NCBI GenBank assembly: GCA_020249125.1
Contig: JADCGG010000150.1
Coordinates: forward strand, 1 to 41,129
Direction: 5' to 3'
DNA from: Roseomonas sp.
GTDB taxonomy: Bacteria; Pseudomonadota; Alphaproteobacteria; Acetobacterales; Acetobacteraceae
Length of the DNA stretch: 41,129 nucleotides
The position numbers and the translations under genes were made by a program. The notes beneath the pieces were generated by a model. It worked only from the letters and a program-made list of their open reading frames with translations, was not told the DNA's origin and did not search any database. Below, piece after piece: positions 26,791 through 36,729 of this stretch; the first letter of the stretch is position 1, and the number at the start of each line of letters is the position of its first letter.

Positions 26791-29700
26791 ATGGCGCGCC
26801 CGCATCTTCTCGACGCCCTTCGTGACCGCGTTTTGCTCTGTGATGGCGGCATGGGCAGCCGCGTGCAGGCCCTGACCTTGGAGGTGGAGCGCGATTTCTG
26901 GGGCAAGGAAAATTGCACGGAAGTCTTGAATCTTTCGCGCCCCGATATCGTGCGCGATATCCATCGCGGCTATTACGAAGCGGGCGCCGATATGGTGCTG
27001 ACCAATAGCTTCGGCGGTTCGCCGGTGACGCTTGCGGAATTTGAACTTGAAGATCGCGCTTTCGAGATCAACAAGCTTTCGGTGGAATTGGCGCGCGAAG
27101 CGGCAGAGAGCTTCGCCGATGGGCGACATCGCTGGGTAATCGGCGATATCGGCCCGGGCACCAAACTGCCGAGCCTTGGCAATATCACCTATGACGCGCT
27201 GGAAGCCGCTTTGGTGGAACAATGCCGTGGCCTGATCGCGGGCGGCGCCGATGCGCTGCTGACGGAAACCAATCAGGACACGCTCTTCATCAAGGCCGCC
27301 GTGAATGCCGCGAAAATCGCGCGCAAGGCGGCGGGTTCCGATATTCCGATTTTCGTGCAGGTAACGGTGGAAACCACCGGCACGCTTCTGGTTGGCCCCG
27401 ATATCGCCGCCGCCACCACGGTTGTGCATGCGCTTGATGTGCCGCTGATGGGGCTGAATTGCGCGACAGGTCCGCAGGAAATGGCGGAACATGTGCGCTG
27501 GCTGTCGCAAAACTGGCCGGGCTTGATTTCCTGCCAGCCCAATGCCGGCCTGCCGGAATTGGTGGATGGCAAAACACATTATCCGCTGGGCGCGGAAGAA
27601 CTCGCGGCCTGGATGGAGCGCTTTGTTGTTGAAGATGGCTTGAACCTGATTGGCGGTTGCTGCGGCACCTCCACGCCGCATATCGCCGCCCTTGACGGGA
27701 TGCTGCGCAAGCTTGGCGGTGCCGCGCATCGCCCGGCGCCGATCAAGCGCAAATTTCATTGGGTGCCATCGGTGGCGTCCCTTTATACTGCGACCGCCTT
27801 GCGGCAGGAGAATTCCTATTTCTCGATCGGTGAGCGCTGCAACGCCAATGGATCGAAGGCGTGGCGTGAACGCCAGGCGGCGGGCGATTGGGATGGCTGC
27901 GTGGCCATGGGCCGTGAGCAAATGGCCGAGGGTTCAAACAGCCTTGATATCTGCACCGCTTTTGTTGGGCGCGATGAAATGGCGGAAATGAGTGAGGTGA
28001 TCCGCCGCTTCACCAGCAGCGTGAATGGCCCGCTGGTGATTGATTCCACCGAAACCCCGGTGATTGAAGCCGCGCTGAAGCTGCATGGCGGCAAGCCCAT
28101 CATCAATTCAATCAATTTCGAGGAAGGCGAAAAAGCCGCTGAGGATCGCATGATCCTGGCGCGCAAATTCGGCGCCGCGGTGATTGCGTTGACGATTGAT
28201 GAAGTGGGCATGGCGAAAACCGCCGAAGATAAGCTGAGGATCGCGCGCCGCCTGGTGGAATTTGCCTGCGACAAGCATGGGCTGCCGCAATCAGACCTGA
28301 TGATTGACCCGCTGACCTTCACGGTGGCAACGGGCAATGAGGATGACCGCAAGCTTGGCCTTTGGACGCTTGAAGGCATTCGCATGATCCGGGATGAATT
28401 TCCCGATATTCAGATCATTCTTGGGCTTTCCAATATCTCCTTCGGGCTGAACCCCGCTGCGCGGCATGTGTTGAACAGCGTGTTTCTTGATCACGCCGTC
28501 AAGGCTGGCATGACGGGGGCGATTGTGCATGTCTCCAAGATCAAGCCGCTGCATCAAATCCCGCCCGAGGAAGTGAAGGTGGCCGAGGATTTGATCTTTG
28601 ATCGCCGCACTGAAGGCTATGATCCGCTGCAAAAATTGCTGGAGCTTTTCGCCGGCCGCAAGGCTGCCGACACCACGGCAAAGAAGCGCGCGGAAACAGT
28701 GGAAGGGCGCTTGAAGGACCGGATCATTGATGGCGACCGCAAGGGGTTGGATGATGAATTGGCCGATGCGCTGGCCAAGGGCATCGCGCCGCTTTCCATC
28801 ATCAATGATGTTCTGCTGGATGGCATGAAGGTGGTCGGCGAATTATTCGGCGCGGGCAAGATGCAGCTTCCCTTCGTGCTGCAATCCGCCGAAACCATGA
28901 AATCCGCCGTCGCCTATCTGGAACCCTATATGGAAAGGGTGGAAGGCCAGGAAAAAGGCACCATCGTGCTCGGCACCGTGAAGGGCGATGTGCATGATAT
29001 CGGCAAGAATCTTGTGGATATCATCCTGACCAATAACGGCTATCGCGTCGTCAATCTGGGCATCAAGGTGCCGTTGATTGAAATTGTGAATGCGGCACGC
29101 GAACACAAGGCGCATGCCATTGGCATGTCTGGCTTGCTCGTGAAATCAACTGTGGTGATGCGCGAAAATCTGGAAGAAATGTCGCGCCAGGGCGTGGATA
29201 TTCCCGTGCTTTTGGGTGGCGCCGCGCTCACCCGCAATTACGTCGAAGATGATTGCGTGCGCGCCTATGCTTCGGGCCGCGTTGCCTATGCGCGGGATGC
29301 CTTTGATGGCCTGCATTTGATGGATAAGGTGATGGGCAATGGCTTTGATGATTATCTGGCCGCGCTGCAAACCAAGCGTTCAGGCAAGGCACGCAATGAA
29401 AAGCGCACGCTTGGCACCGCTGATCCGCGCGGCTTCGCCCCCGTTGATGTGCATTACGCGCAAACTCGCCGGCGTCGCGTTTCGGCGGAAAGTGCCGTAC
29501 CGAACCCACCCTTCTGGGGTGCGCGGGTTTTGGAAGCGGCACCCAAGGCGCTGGTGCCCTTCATCAATGAACGGAGCCTTTATCAATTCCAATGGGGTTT
29601 CCGGAAGGCCGGGCGTTCCTTGGAAGATTTCCTCGGCTGGGCCAAGCAGGAATTGCGCCCGGTGCTTAAGCGCATGCTGGCACTCGCCGATGAACAAAAT

Positions 29701-30291
29701 ATCCTGAAGCCGCAGGCCATTTACGGCTATTGGAAATGCGCCGGGCAGGGCAATGATCTGATCCTGTTCGCGGAAGATGGCGTGACCGAAGTCTGCCGCT
29801 TCAATATGCCGCGCCAGCCCAAGGAAGATGGTGACTGCATCGCCGATTTCGTGCGCGATGTGGATGATGGCCCCGGCGCGCGCGATGTGATCGGCCTGCA
29901 AGTCGTGACCGTTGGCCAGAAGGCTTCCGATATCGCGCGCGATTGGTTTGAGGAGAATCGCTACCAGGATTATCTTTATCTGCACGGGCTTTCGGTGGAA
30001 ATGGCGGAAGCCCTGGCGGAATATGTCCATAAGCGCATCCGCGCCGAATTGGGCTTCGCCGCCGAGGATGATCGCGATATCGAAAAAATGCTCCAGCAGG
30101 GCTATCGCGGCGGACGCTATTCCTTTGGCTATCCGGCCTGCCCGAAGCTGGAAGATCAGGAAGGCTTGCTTAAGCTTTTGGGCGCGGAACGCATTGGCGT
30201 GTCACTGAGCGATGAATGGCAGCTCCATCCCGAGCAATCCACCAGTGCGATTGTGCTGCATCATCCGCGGGCCAAGTACTTCTCGGTCTAG
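26791..30291 (+). CDS. metH: Cobalamin-dependent methionine synthase
   Basis: 1166 aa; Hcy-binding GGCCGTSTPHI, pterin-binding INSINFEEG, B12-binding DVHDIGKNLV, activation domain YRGGRYSFGYPACP. Confidence 0.98.
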   Translation: MARPHLLDALRDRVLLCDGGMGSRVQALTLEVERDFWGKENCTEVLNLSRPDIVRDIHRGYYEAGADMVLTNSFGGSPVTLAEFELEDRAFEINKLSVELAREAAESFADGRHRWVIGDIGPGTKLPSLGNITYDALEAALVEQCRGLIAGGADALLTETNQDTLFIKAAVNAAKIARKAAGSDIPIFVQVTVETTGTLLVGPDIAAATTVVHALDVPLMGLNCATGPQEMAEHVRWLSQNWPGLISCQPNAGLPELVDGKTHYPLGAEELAAWMERFVVEDGLNLIGGCCGTSTPHIAALDGMLRKLGGAAHRPAPIKRKFHWVPSVASLYTATALRQENSYFSIGERCNANGSKAWRERQAAGDWDGCVAMGREQMAEGSNSLDICTAFVGRDEMAEMSEVIRRFTSSVNGPLVIDSTETPVIEAALKLHGGKPIINSINFEEGEKAAEDRMILARKFGAAVIALTIDEVGMAKTAEDKLRIARRLVEFACDKHGLPQSDLMIDPLTFTVATGNEDDRKLGLWTLEGIRMIRDEFPDIQIILGLSNISFGLNPAARHVLNSVFLDHAVKAGMTGAIVHVSKIKPLHQIPPEEVKVAEDLIFDRRTEGYDPLQKLLELFAGRKAADTTAKKRAETVEGRLKDRIIDGDRKGLDDELADALAKGIAPLSIINDVLLDGMKVVGELFGAGKMQLPFVLQSAETMKSAVAYLEPYMERVEGQEKGTIVLGTVKGDVHDIGKNLVDIILTNNGYRVVNLGIKVPLIEIVNAAREHKAHAIGMSGLLVKSTVVMRENLEEMSRQGVDIPVLLGGAALTRNYVEDDCVRAYASGRVAYARDAFDGLHLMDKVMGNGFDDYLAALQTKRSGKARNEKRTLGTADPRGFAPVDVHYAQTRRRRVSAESAVPNPPFWGARVLEAAPKALVPFINERSLYQFQWGFRKAGRSLEDFLGWAKQELRPVLKRMLALADEQNILKPQAIYGYWKCAGQGNDLILFAEDGVTEVCRFNMPRQPKEDGDCIADFVRDVDDGPGARDVIGLQVVTVGQKASDIARDWFEENRYQDYLYLHGLSVEMAEALAEYVHKRIRAELGFAAEDDRDIEKMLQQGYRGGRYSFGYPACPKLEDQEGLLKLLGAERIGVSLSDEWQLHPEQSTSAIVLHHPRAKYFSV

Positions 30292-30314
30292 GCTGCCTGG
30301 GCTAAACCCCCGCC

Positions 30315-31217
30315 ATGGTTGAGGTCCGGCATTCCAACGCCGCGCAATTGGCTGCCTTCAGCGTGGCGATTGCGGTGGCGGTATTGGCGCTCAAGGCGGT
30401 GGCCTGGTGGGTGACGGGCTCTGTCGCGCTTTACGCCGACGCGCTGGAAAGCATTGTGAATGTTGCGGCGGCCGGCGCCGCGCTGCTCGCGGTGCGGCTT
30501 TCAGCGCTGCCCGCGGATGCGAACCACCCTTACGGACATTCCAAGGCGGAGTATTTCTCTGCCGTCCTGGAAGGCGCGCTGATCATTGTGGCGGCGCTGC
30601 TGATCCTGCATGAGGCCTGGGCTGCCTTTCAGGCGCCGCGCGCGCCTGATCAGGTGGGCATCGGGCTTGCCGTATCCGCGGTGGCAAGTGGCGTGAATGC
30701 TGCCTGGGCGCTTTACCTCGGCCGGCGCGGCAAGGTGCTGCGATCCCCCGCGTTGATGGCGGATGCGCGACATTTATGGGCGGATGTGGTGACCTCGGTC
30801 GGCGTGCTGGTTGGCGTTGGTCTTGTGGCACTGACTGGGATTTTATGGCTCGATCCGCTGCTGGCCGCGCTGACGGCGGTGAATATCCTGATCTCCGGCG
30901 GGCGCTTGCTGCGGGAAAGTGTCGGCGGGTTGATGGATGAAGCCGTGCCGCCCGCCACCATGGAGCGCATTCGCCGCATTGTGGCCGAACAGGCATCCGG
31001 CGCGATTGAGGCGCATGATTTGCGGTCCCGCCATGCCGGGCGCCATACTTTTTTGGAATTTCATCTGGTGGTGCCGGGCGATATGCGTGTGCGCGAAAGC
31101 CATGAGATTTGCGATAGGATCGAAGCCGCGCTGAAGGCGGAGCTTGAAGGTGCGATCATCACCATTCATGTCGAACCCGAAGCCAAGGCGAAGCAGCAGG
31201 GGGTGCCGGTGCTGTGA
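30315..31217 (+). CDS. Cation diffusion facilitator (CDF) family transporter
   Basis: VTGSVALYADALESIVNVAAA, HPYGHSKAEYFSAVLEG, HLWADVVTSVGVLVG, C-terminal cytoplasmic domain. Confidence 0.95.
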   Translation: MVEVRHSNAAQLAAFSVAIAVAVLALKAVAWWVTGSVALYADALESIVNVAAAGAALLAVRLSALPADANHPYGHSKAEYFSAVLEGALIIVAALLILHEAWAAFQAPRAPDQVGIGLAVSAVASGVNAAWALYLGRRGKVLRSPALMADARHLWADVVTSVGVLVGVGLVALTGILWLDPLLAALTAVNILISGGRLLRESVGGLMDEAVPPATMERIRRIVAEQASGAIEAHDLRSRHAGRHTFLEFHLVVPGDMRVRESHEICDRIEAALKAELEGAIITIHVEPEAKAKQQGVPVL

Positions 31218-32089
31218 GGCCGGCGCCGCGCGGCTTTGGGCTTGGCGCATCGCTGGTGTTGCATGGGCTGGTGGCGGCGCTCTTTATCCTGTGGCCGGTG
31301 GCGGAAGAATTTTCGGCTGACCAGGCAGCGGACCAGGGCATTGCGGTAATCTATGAGGGAACGCCGGATATCGGCGCGGTGGAATCCCCTGCCGCCCCGC
31401 CGGAGGTTGCGGCAGTGCCGCCCGCCCCGGATGTGCCGCCGCCGCCCTTAGTCGCCGCACCGCCCCCACCGCCTCCGCCCGCGATGGCCGCCGCCCCGCC
31501 GCCCCCCGCGCCACCGCCCGCGCCACCGCCCGCGCTACCGCCCCCTGCGGCGCTGGCAGCGCCCATCCTGCCACCCGCGCCGGCGCCGGTTCAGGAAACC
31601 CCGCCGCAAATCGTGGAAGCGCCACCCGCGCCGGAAGCATCGCCGGAACCGGAACAACCCCGGCAATTGGCGGAAGTGCCTCCGCCCACACCGGAACGCC
31701 GGCCACCCCAGCGGCAGAGCGCAGCGCAGCCGGCACCGCAGCCTGTGCGGCTGAATGCTGCCTTGCAAGGCATGGAAAGCTTCACCCTGGAAGGCCGCGT
31801 CGCGCCGCCTGAAGCCCTTGATGTGGCGCGCAACCGCCGTCCCGCCTATCCCGAGGTCAGCCGCCGGCGCGGGCAGGAAGGAACCGTGCGGCTGGAATTG
31901 AGCGTGGATGCAAGTGGCAGGGTTGCAGAGGTGCGCGTGGTGGAAAGCTCGGGCTTTGCCGTGCTTGACGCAGCGGCAGTGGAAACGCTGCGCGATTGGC
32001 GCTTTCGGCCGGCGCAACGCGCGGGGGTGCCGGTATCGGGCAGCATTACCACGGCAGTGCATTTCCGCCTTGAAACGGCGCGACGCTGA
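31214..32089 (+). CDS. TonB-family energy transducer
   Basis: N-terminal TM, long Pro/Ala-rich linker, C-terminal YPEVSRRRGQEGTVRLELSVDASGRVAEVRVVESSGFAVLDAAAVETLRDWRFRPA. GTGA overlap with CDF gene. Confidence 0.93.
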   Translation: MRPAPRGFGLGASLVLHGLVAALFILWPVAEEFSADQAADQGIAVIYEGTPDIGAVESPAAPPEVAAVPPAPDVPPPPLVAAPPPPPPPAMAAAPPPPAPPPAPPPALPPPAALAAPILPPAPAPVQETPPQIVEAPPAPEASPEPEQPRQLAEVPPPTPERRPPQRQSAAQPAPQPVRLNAALQGMESFTLEGRVAPPEALDVARNRRPAYPEVSRRRGQEGTVRLELSVDASGRVAEVRVVESSGFAVLDAAAVETLRDWRFRPAQRAGVPVSGSITTAVHFRLETARR

Positions 32090-32117
32090 GGCGATGTCAC
32101 GCTTTTGCAGGAATTGA

Positions 32118-32684
32118 ATGATGGTCAAGCTTGATGTGATTATGACGCGTGGCGGCGATGGCGGGGAAACCTCACTCGGCGATGGGGCGCGCGTGCGCAA
32201 GGATGCGCTGCGCGTTGAAGCCTATGGCACGGTGGATGAGGCGAACGCCGCGATTGGTGTGCTGAGGTTGCACACGGGTGAAGATGCGGCGGCAGATGCG
32301 ATGCTGGCGCGTATCCAGAATGATCTTTTCGACATCGGTGCTGATTTATGCGTGCCGGGTGAAGCGGACGCGCGGTTGCGTGTGGCTGATACGCAATCGG
32401 CACGGCTGGAAGCGGAATTGGCGGAAATGAACAGCGCCATGCCGGCGCTGAAATCCTTCGTGGTGCCGGGTGGTTCTGCGGGGGCGGCAGCGGCGCATGT
32501 TGCGCGCACCGTCACCAGGCGTGCGGAACGCCTGGTGGTGGCGCTTGCGGCAGAGGAAGAAGTGAACCCTGCCGTGATCCGTTATTTGAACCGGCTATCG
32601 GATCATCTTTTCGTCCTCGCGCGGCGGCTGAACGGCAATGGCGCTGGCGATGTGCTGTGGGTGCCGGGGGCGACGCGGGGCTAA
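32118..32684 (+). CDS. PduO-type cob(I)alamin adenosyltransferase
   Basis: TRGGDGGETSLGDGARVRKDALRVEAYGTVDEANAAIG ... NPAVIRYLNRLSDHLFVLARRLN. Confidence 0.95.
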   Translation: MMVKLDVIMTRGGDGGETSLGDGARVRKDALRVEAYGTVDEANAAIGVLRLHTGEDAAADAMLARIQNDLFDIGADLCVPGEADARLRVADTQSARLEAELAEMNSAMPALKSFVVPGGSAGAAAAHVARTVTRRAERLVVALAAEEEVNPAVIRYLNRLSDHLFVLARRLNGNGAGDVLWVPGATRG

Positions 32685-32691
32685 CCCCGCG
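32674..32691. terminator. Candidate bidirectional terminator hairpin between convergent pduO-type and btuB-like genes
   Basis: CGCGGGG-CTAA-CCCCGCG at the convergent gene junction; no long T-tract. Confidence 0.35.
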
Positions 32692-32696
32692 CGCCT

Positions 32697-34682
32697 TCAA
32701 AAAACGCCCCGCAGTCCAAGCATGGCGCTGCGGCCTGGAATGACAAAACCATTGGCCGGTTCATAGCGCCGATTGCCAAGGTTGCGCGCTTCGACGAAGG
32801 CAGTGATCTGCTGCGTGACGGGGAGCGAGGCGGTAAGGTTGAAGACGAAGCCCTCATCATTATAGCCATTGCTGCCAAAGCCGCCATTGTCGGGATAAAC
32901 ATAATCCCATGCCCTTCCGATATAGATGAATTCAGGGGCAATGATCAGGCGCGCATTGGGCACATCCACCCAATCCACTTTGGGCGCGATGCGCGGTGAC
33001 AGGCTCGCGCTATTGCGTGGCCGGCGGGCGAGGGGAGTGTCTTTCGCCTCATCACGGGTTTCCTGCACGGTCCAGGCGGCACGCGTGGAAAAACTGTCGG
33101 AATGCCGCCAAGTCACGCCAAACTCGCCACCTCTGATGCGCGCTTTCGCGATATTCTCATAGCTCGAAAAACTGGCGTTTTCGGTGATCAGATTACGAAT
33201 GCGGCTGGTGAAATAAAGCGCCGAGACCGTCAGCTTGTCGCTGATATCCGTTTCGATCCCCGCTTCCCAAGCGGTGGCACTTTCCGGGCGCAGATCGGGA
33301 TTGCCGCGAAAGCTGCCGAAAAGCGAAGCCGAAGCGCCGTAGCGTTCATAAAGCGCCGGTGCGCGATAGGCCGTGCCGCCCGAGGCCCGCAAGCGCGAGG
33401 CAATTTCGGGCAGCGCCAGCACGCCGCCGAGCCGCCAAGTGGTGGCGCCATCAAAGCCATCCGGCGCATCCTGGCGGAGCGCGGTGGTGATATCCAACCT
33501 TTCCCAGAGCCTATGCTGCGTGCCGATATAGCCGAAGCCATTCTGCTGCGTCTTGTCCACGCTGGCGGAATAGGGGCCGTAGGCACCATCGCTTCGGGTG
33601 CGGCTGAAGGCAGATTCCCTTTCATTGCCGAGGCCGAAGACGAGATTATTACCAGTCACGCTGCCAAAATCCGCGAGATGGAGCGTATTGTCCCAGGCAA
33701 GCCGTTCCCGACGCCCATGATAATATTCATCGGTCGTTTCAATATCGGCGCCGTCCGGCCAATTGGTGTAGCGGCGCCGATCCTGGCTTGCGGAAAGCGT
33801 GAAACCGTTGGTCCAATCGCCGCCGAATAATTCACTGCTGCTGCGCAGAAACCCCATCCAGTTGCGATCATCCGCGCTGTAATTTGGATCATCGCGCGGG
33901 ACATTATCCTGACCAAAACGGTTTTCCCGCGTGATCACAAGCCCATCAAGGCGCGTCATGCCAAGCACATTCGCAGGCGCGGTTTCGCCGAGATTCACGC
34001 CGCCGCGTGCCGTAATCACTGCTGAACGCAGCCCATCCCTCTCTCCCTGATTATTGTAAAAACGTGGTGCGACGGCGTTTGAACCGCGTGTCGAAAGGCT
34101 TTGTCCCGTCACGCCGTAATCCATATTGCCGATGGTGCCTGCAACGCCTGCCACACCGCGCGCGGTGTAATTGGTGCCGCCGGCAAGTTCCCCATAGGGC
34201 TGCGCCTGCCGATCCGCGGGCGCACGGCGTGTGATCAGGTTGATCACGCCACCAATCGCGGATGTACCATAGATCGCGGAAACCGGGCCGCGCACCACTT
34301 CAATGCGTTCAATATCGCCCAGCAGCGTATTGCCGAAATTGAAGGCGCCGTTTGGGTGGCTGGCATCATTCATCGGCACGCCATCACGCAGCACCAGCAC
34401 ATGGTTGGAATTGGTGCCGCGCATGAAGCCGGATGTCACTTGCCCCATGCCGCCGCTTGGCACGATGTTGAAGCCAGGCACGCTCACCAGCGCATCGGCC
34501 AGCGTCACATAGCCGCGTTCTGCAATGGTCTGCCGATCAATCACCATGGTCGCCGCCGGCAGGCGTTCCTGCGGCGTTGGGATTCTTGTTGCGGTGACAA
34601 TGGTTTCAGGGATGCTCGCCATTTGCGCCCAGGCAGGGGCAAGGGGGGCAAGCGCCAATAACGCGAAAATCCGGTGTTTCAT
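32697..34682 (-). CDS. btuB: TonB-dependent receptor, BtuB-like (probable cobalamin receptor)
   Basis: Signal peptide, plug domain (ETIVTATRIPTPQERLPAATMVIDRQTIAERGYVTLADALVSVPGFNIV), C-terminal beta-barrel; preceded by a cobalamin riboswitch. Confidence 0.88.
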   Translation of the reverse strand: MKHRIFALLALAPLAPAWAQMASIPETIVTATRIPTPQERLPAATMVIDRQTIAERGYVTLADALVSVPGFNIVPSGGMGQVTSGFMRGTNSNHVLVLRDGVPMNDASHPNGAFNFGNTLLGDIERIEVVRGPVSAIYGTSAIGGVINLITRRAPADRQAQPYGELAGGTNYTARGVAGVAGTIGNMDYGVTGQSLSTRGSNAVAPRFYNNQGERDGLRSAVITARGGVNLGETAPANVLGMTRLDGLVITRENRFGQDNVPRDDPNYSADDRNWMGFLRSSSELFGGDWTNGFTLSASQDRRRYTNWPDGADIETTDEYYHGRRERLAWDNTLHLADFGSVTGNNLVFGLGNERESAFSRTRSDGAYGPYSASVDKTQQNGFGYIGTQHRLWERLDITTALRQDAPDGFDGATTWRLGGVLALPEIASRLRASGGTAYRAPALYERYGASASLFGSFRGNPDLRPESATAWEAGIETDISDKLTVSALYFTSRIRNLITENASFSSYENIAKARIRGGEFGVTWRHSDSFSTRAAWTVQETRDEAKDTPLARRPRNSASLSPRIAPKVDWVDVPNARLIIAPEFIYIGRAWDYVYPDNGGFGSNGYNDEGFVFNLTASLPVTQQITAFVEARNLGNRRYEPANGFVIPGRSAMLGLRGVF

Positions 34683-34834
34683 CCGGCGTTACTCCGAGCA
34701 TAGGCATCAACGCACCCCAAAGCCTTGCGGCCCTGGGGCATTTCCTACGCTGTTCGCAGACGGAGATGTGCGGGCGTGCCCACACAGCTTTGGTCCGTTG
34801 CACCGGTGCACCCCGCCCGATACGCGCGAGACAA

Positions 34835-35110
34835 CTATGCTCCGGCCGGTCTCCTGGCTCGCGACCTGGGGGATACCCCCCGATCTGCCCGCCTTCTCGC
34901 GTGAAATGATGATATCCGCTGTGCGGCTCTCATCATCTTTTTTGAGCGGCTGATTCGCGGCTTTGGTGTTTCACCTCCGCCGATCAGACGCATACGCAAT
35001 GGCATATGGGCCAGATATGGTCGCCTACAGTTGCGGGGGCAGCTGCGGATTGGCGGTGGGTTTCACCGTCTCTCGCATTCCCGTTTCAGCCCTTTCGGGC
35101 CACCGAAGCA
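34835..35110 (-). ncRNA. Cobalamin riboswitch
   Basis: Minus strand: GCTGAAACGGGAATGCGAGAGACGGTG...CCGCAGCTGCCCCCGCAACTGTAGGCG plus B12 box GAGCCAGGAGACCGGCC (~34844-34860). Confidence 0.92.
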
Positions 35111-35158
35111 TGCATGAAGGCTAATTTGCCTGCGCTGATCTGTCCAGCAGGATTGAGG

Positions 35159-35788
35159 TCAGAAGACGTAGCCCAGCGCCTCAATGCCGAACCAGGTGAT
35201 GGCCACCAGCACGCCGGTCGCGAAAAGATTGCCCAGAAAGGTCAATAACATCCCAAGCCCAACCACCTTGCTGTCGTTTTCTACCACGCCAAGCGACATC
35301 ACAATGGTGCCAAAGGCCGGCGGGCCATTCGTGCCAGGCCCGGGCAGGATCAGCATCAGCGCGGCATAGGCTGCAAGCCACCCTACCACCTTATCCGCCG
35401 CATTGCTGGTAAAGGGGCCGGGGCGCGGCTTTACCCAGGTTTCAATGCGCGACAGCAGTTTTGAAGAACCTGTCGAAAGCCGCATCACATCGGTGCGCTT
35501 CAGCGATTGCCGCGCGATGAAGCCGGGCAGCTTCGGCTTGCGAAAGCCAAGCCCCATTTGCACGCCAAGAATCAGCATGGGTGTGCCGAAGATGGAAGCC
35601 ATGCCGGGCAAAAGCCCCGGCAGACAAAGCAACAAAATCAAAAGGCCAAAGGCGCGGTCCCCGAAAGATTCTGCCATTTCGCCAAGGGTGATTCGTTCAC
35701 CCGGGCAGCGTTCCACCACCTCCGCAATCAGGCGGGAAATGGGGGCATTCTGGTGGTTCCCGGCAATCGGGGGCAGGGCGTCTTCCAT
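35159..35788 (-). CDS. ExoD-family exopolysaccharide synthesis protein
   Basis: ITLGEMAESFGDRAFGLLILLLCLPGLLPGMASIFGTPMLILGVQMGLG ... LPGPGTNGPPAFGTIVMSLGVVENDS. Confidence 0.9.
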   Translation of the reverse strand: MEDALPPIAGNHQNAPISRLIAEVVERCPGERITLGEMAESFGDRAFGLLILLLCLPGLLPGMASIFGTPMLILGVQMGLGFRKPKLPGFIARQSLKRTDVMRLSTGSSKLLSRIETWVKPRPGPFTSNAADKVVGWLAAYAALMLILPGPGTNGPPAFGTIVMSLGVVENDSKVVGLGMLLTFLGNLFATGVLVAITWFGIEALGYVF

Positions 35789-35929
35789 GGCGGGTTTGGG
35801 CGTCCTGAGGCTGTTTTGGTTACCGGAGAGACTAATTTAGTCCTCCCGCGGCGCGGTGCAACTTACCCGTGGTTAAATTCGCCGCAAGCCGGGGTCGGCG
35901 ATGGTTACGCCGCCCCGGAAAGGAGCGGG

Positions 35930-36724
35930 TCAGCGCCCCTGGAAGGCGGGCTTGCGCTTTTCCATAAAGGCTTTGCGGCCTTCCTTGTAATCGGCGCTGT
36001 CGAAGCAGGCGTTCAAATCCGCCTGGATCGCCGCCATGTCGCGGTCCGCCTTGTCCTGCAATACCGCCTGGACGGTGCGCTTATTGGCGAAAAGCGACAA
36101 AGGCGCATTCTGCGCCAGGGTTGCTGTCAGCTTGGCGACCTCGCCTGCCAATGCATCCGCCGGGACTACCTTATTGATCAGGCCAACCCGTTCCGCCTCA
36201 ACCGCGTCAAAGCGTTCCCCGGTCATGAGGATCATATGGGCATGGGCGGGGCCCACCAGGGAAACCAGGTGCTTCACCATGTCAAAGCCGTAAGCGATGC
36301 CAAGCTTCGCTGCCGGAATGCCGAATTGGCTGCCTTCCGCCGCGATGCGGATATCGCAGGACATGGCAATGCCGAGCCCGCCGCCCATGCAAAAGCCGCG
36401 GATTTCCGCGATGACGGGCTTGGCATAGGTGGCGAGCTTCAAGCGCCCAACCGCTGTCTGCCGGCCATATTCCTTCTGTGCATCAGCATCTGAACGGATT
36501 TTGTCGAATTGGCTGATATCCGCGCCGGAGACAAAAGCCTTGTCACCTGCGCCAGTCAGCACCACGCAGCGGACAGATGCATCCGCCGTGAACACATCCA
36601 AGGCCTGGCCCATGCCATCCCACATCGCAACCGACATGGCATTGCGCTTTTCCGGCTGGTTGAAGGTAATGCGCCCAACGCCATCCTTGATGTCGGCCAG
36701 AATTTTGCCGTCTGCGAATTCCAT
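35930..36724 (-). CDS. Enoyl-CoA hydratase/isomerase family protein
   Basis: ITFNQPEKRNAMS, AFVSGADISQF, AEIRGFCMGGGLGIAMSCDIRIAAEGSQFGIPAAKLGI. Confidence 0.95.
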   Translation of the reverse strand: MEFADGKILADIKDGVGRITFNQPEKRNAMSVAMWDGMGQALDVFTADASVRCVVLTGAGDKAFVSGADISQFDKIRSDADAQKEYGRQTAVGRLKLATYAKPVIAEIRGFCMGGGLGIAMSCDIRIAAEGSQFGIPAAKLGIAYGFDMVKHLVSLVGPAHAHMILMTGERFDAVEAERVGLINKVVPADALAGEVAKLTATLAQNAPLSLFANKRTVQAVLQDKADRDMAAIQADLNACFDSADYKEGRKAFMEKRKPAFQGR

Positions 36725-36729
36725 CTGTC

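Noticed and set aside
26698-27921. 407-aa minus-strand ORF at the start of metH
   Set aside because: Antisense shadow of the clear metH N-terminal domain.
31436-31640. Repetitive CCGCC/GCCACC tract, considered as a DNA repeat
   Set aside because: Explained by the Pro/Ala-rich periplasmic linker of TonB.
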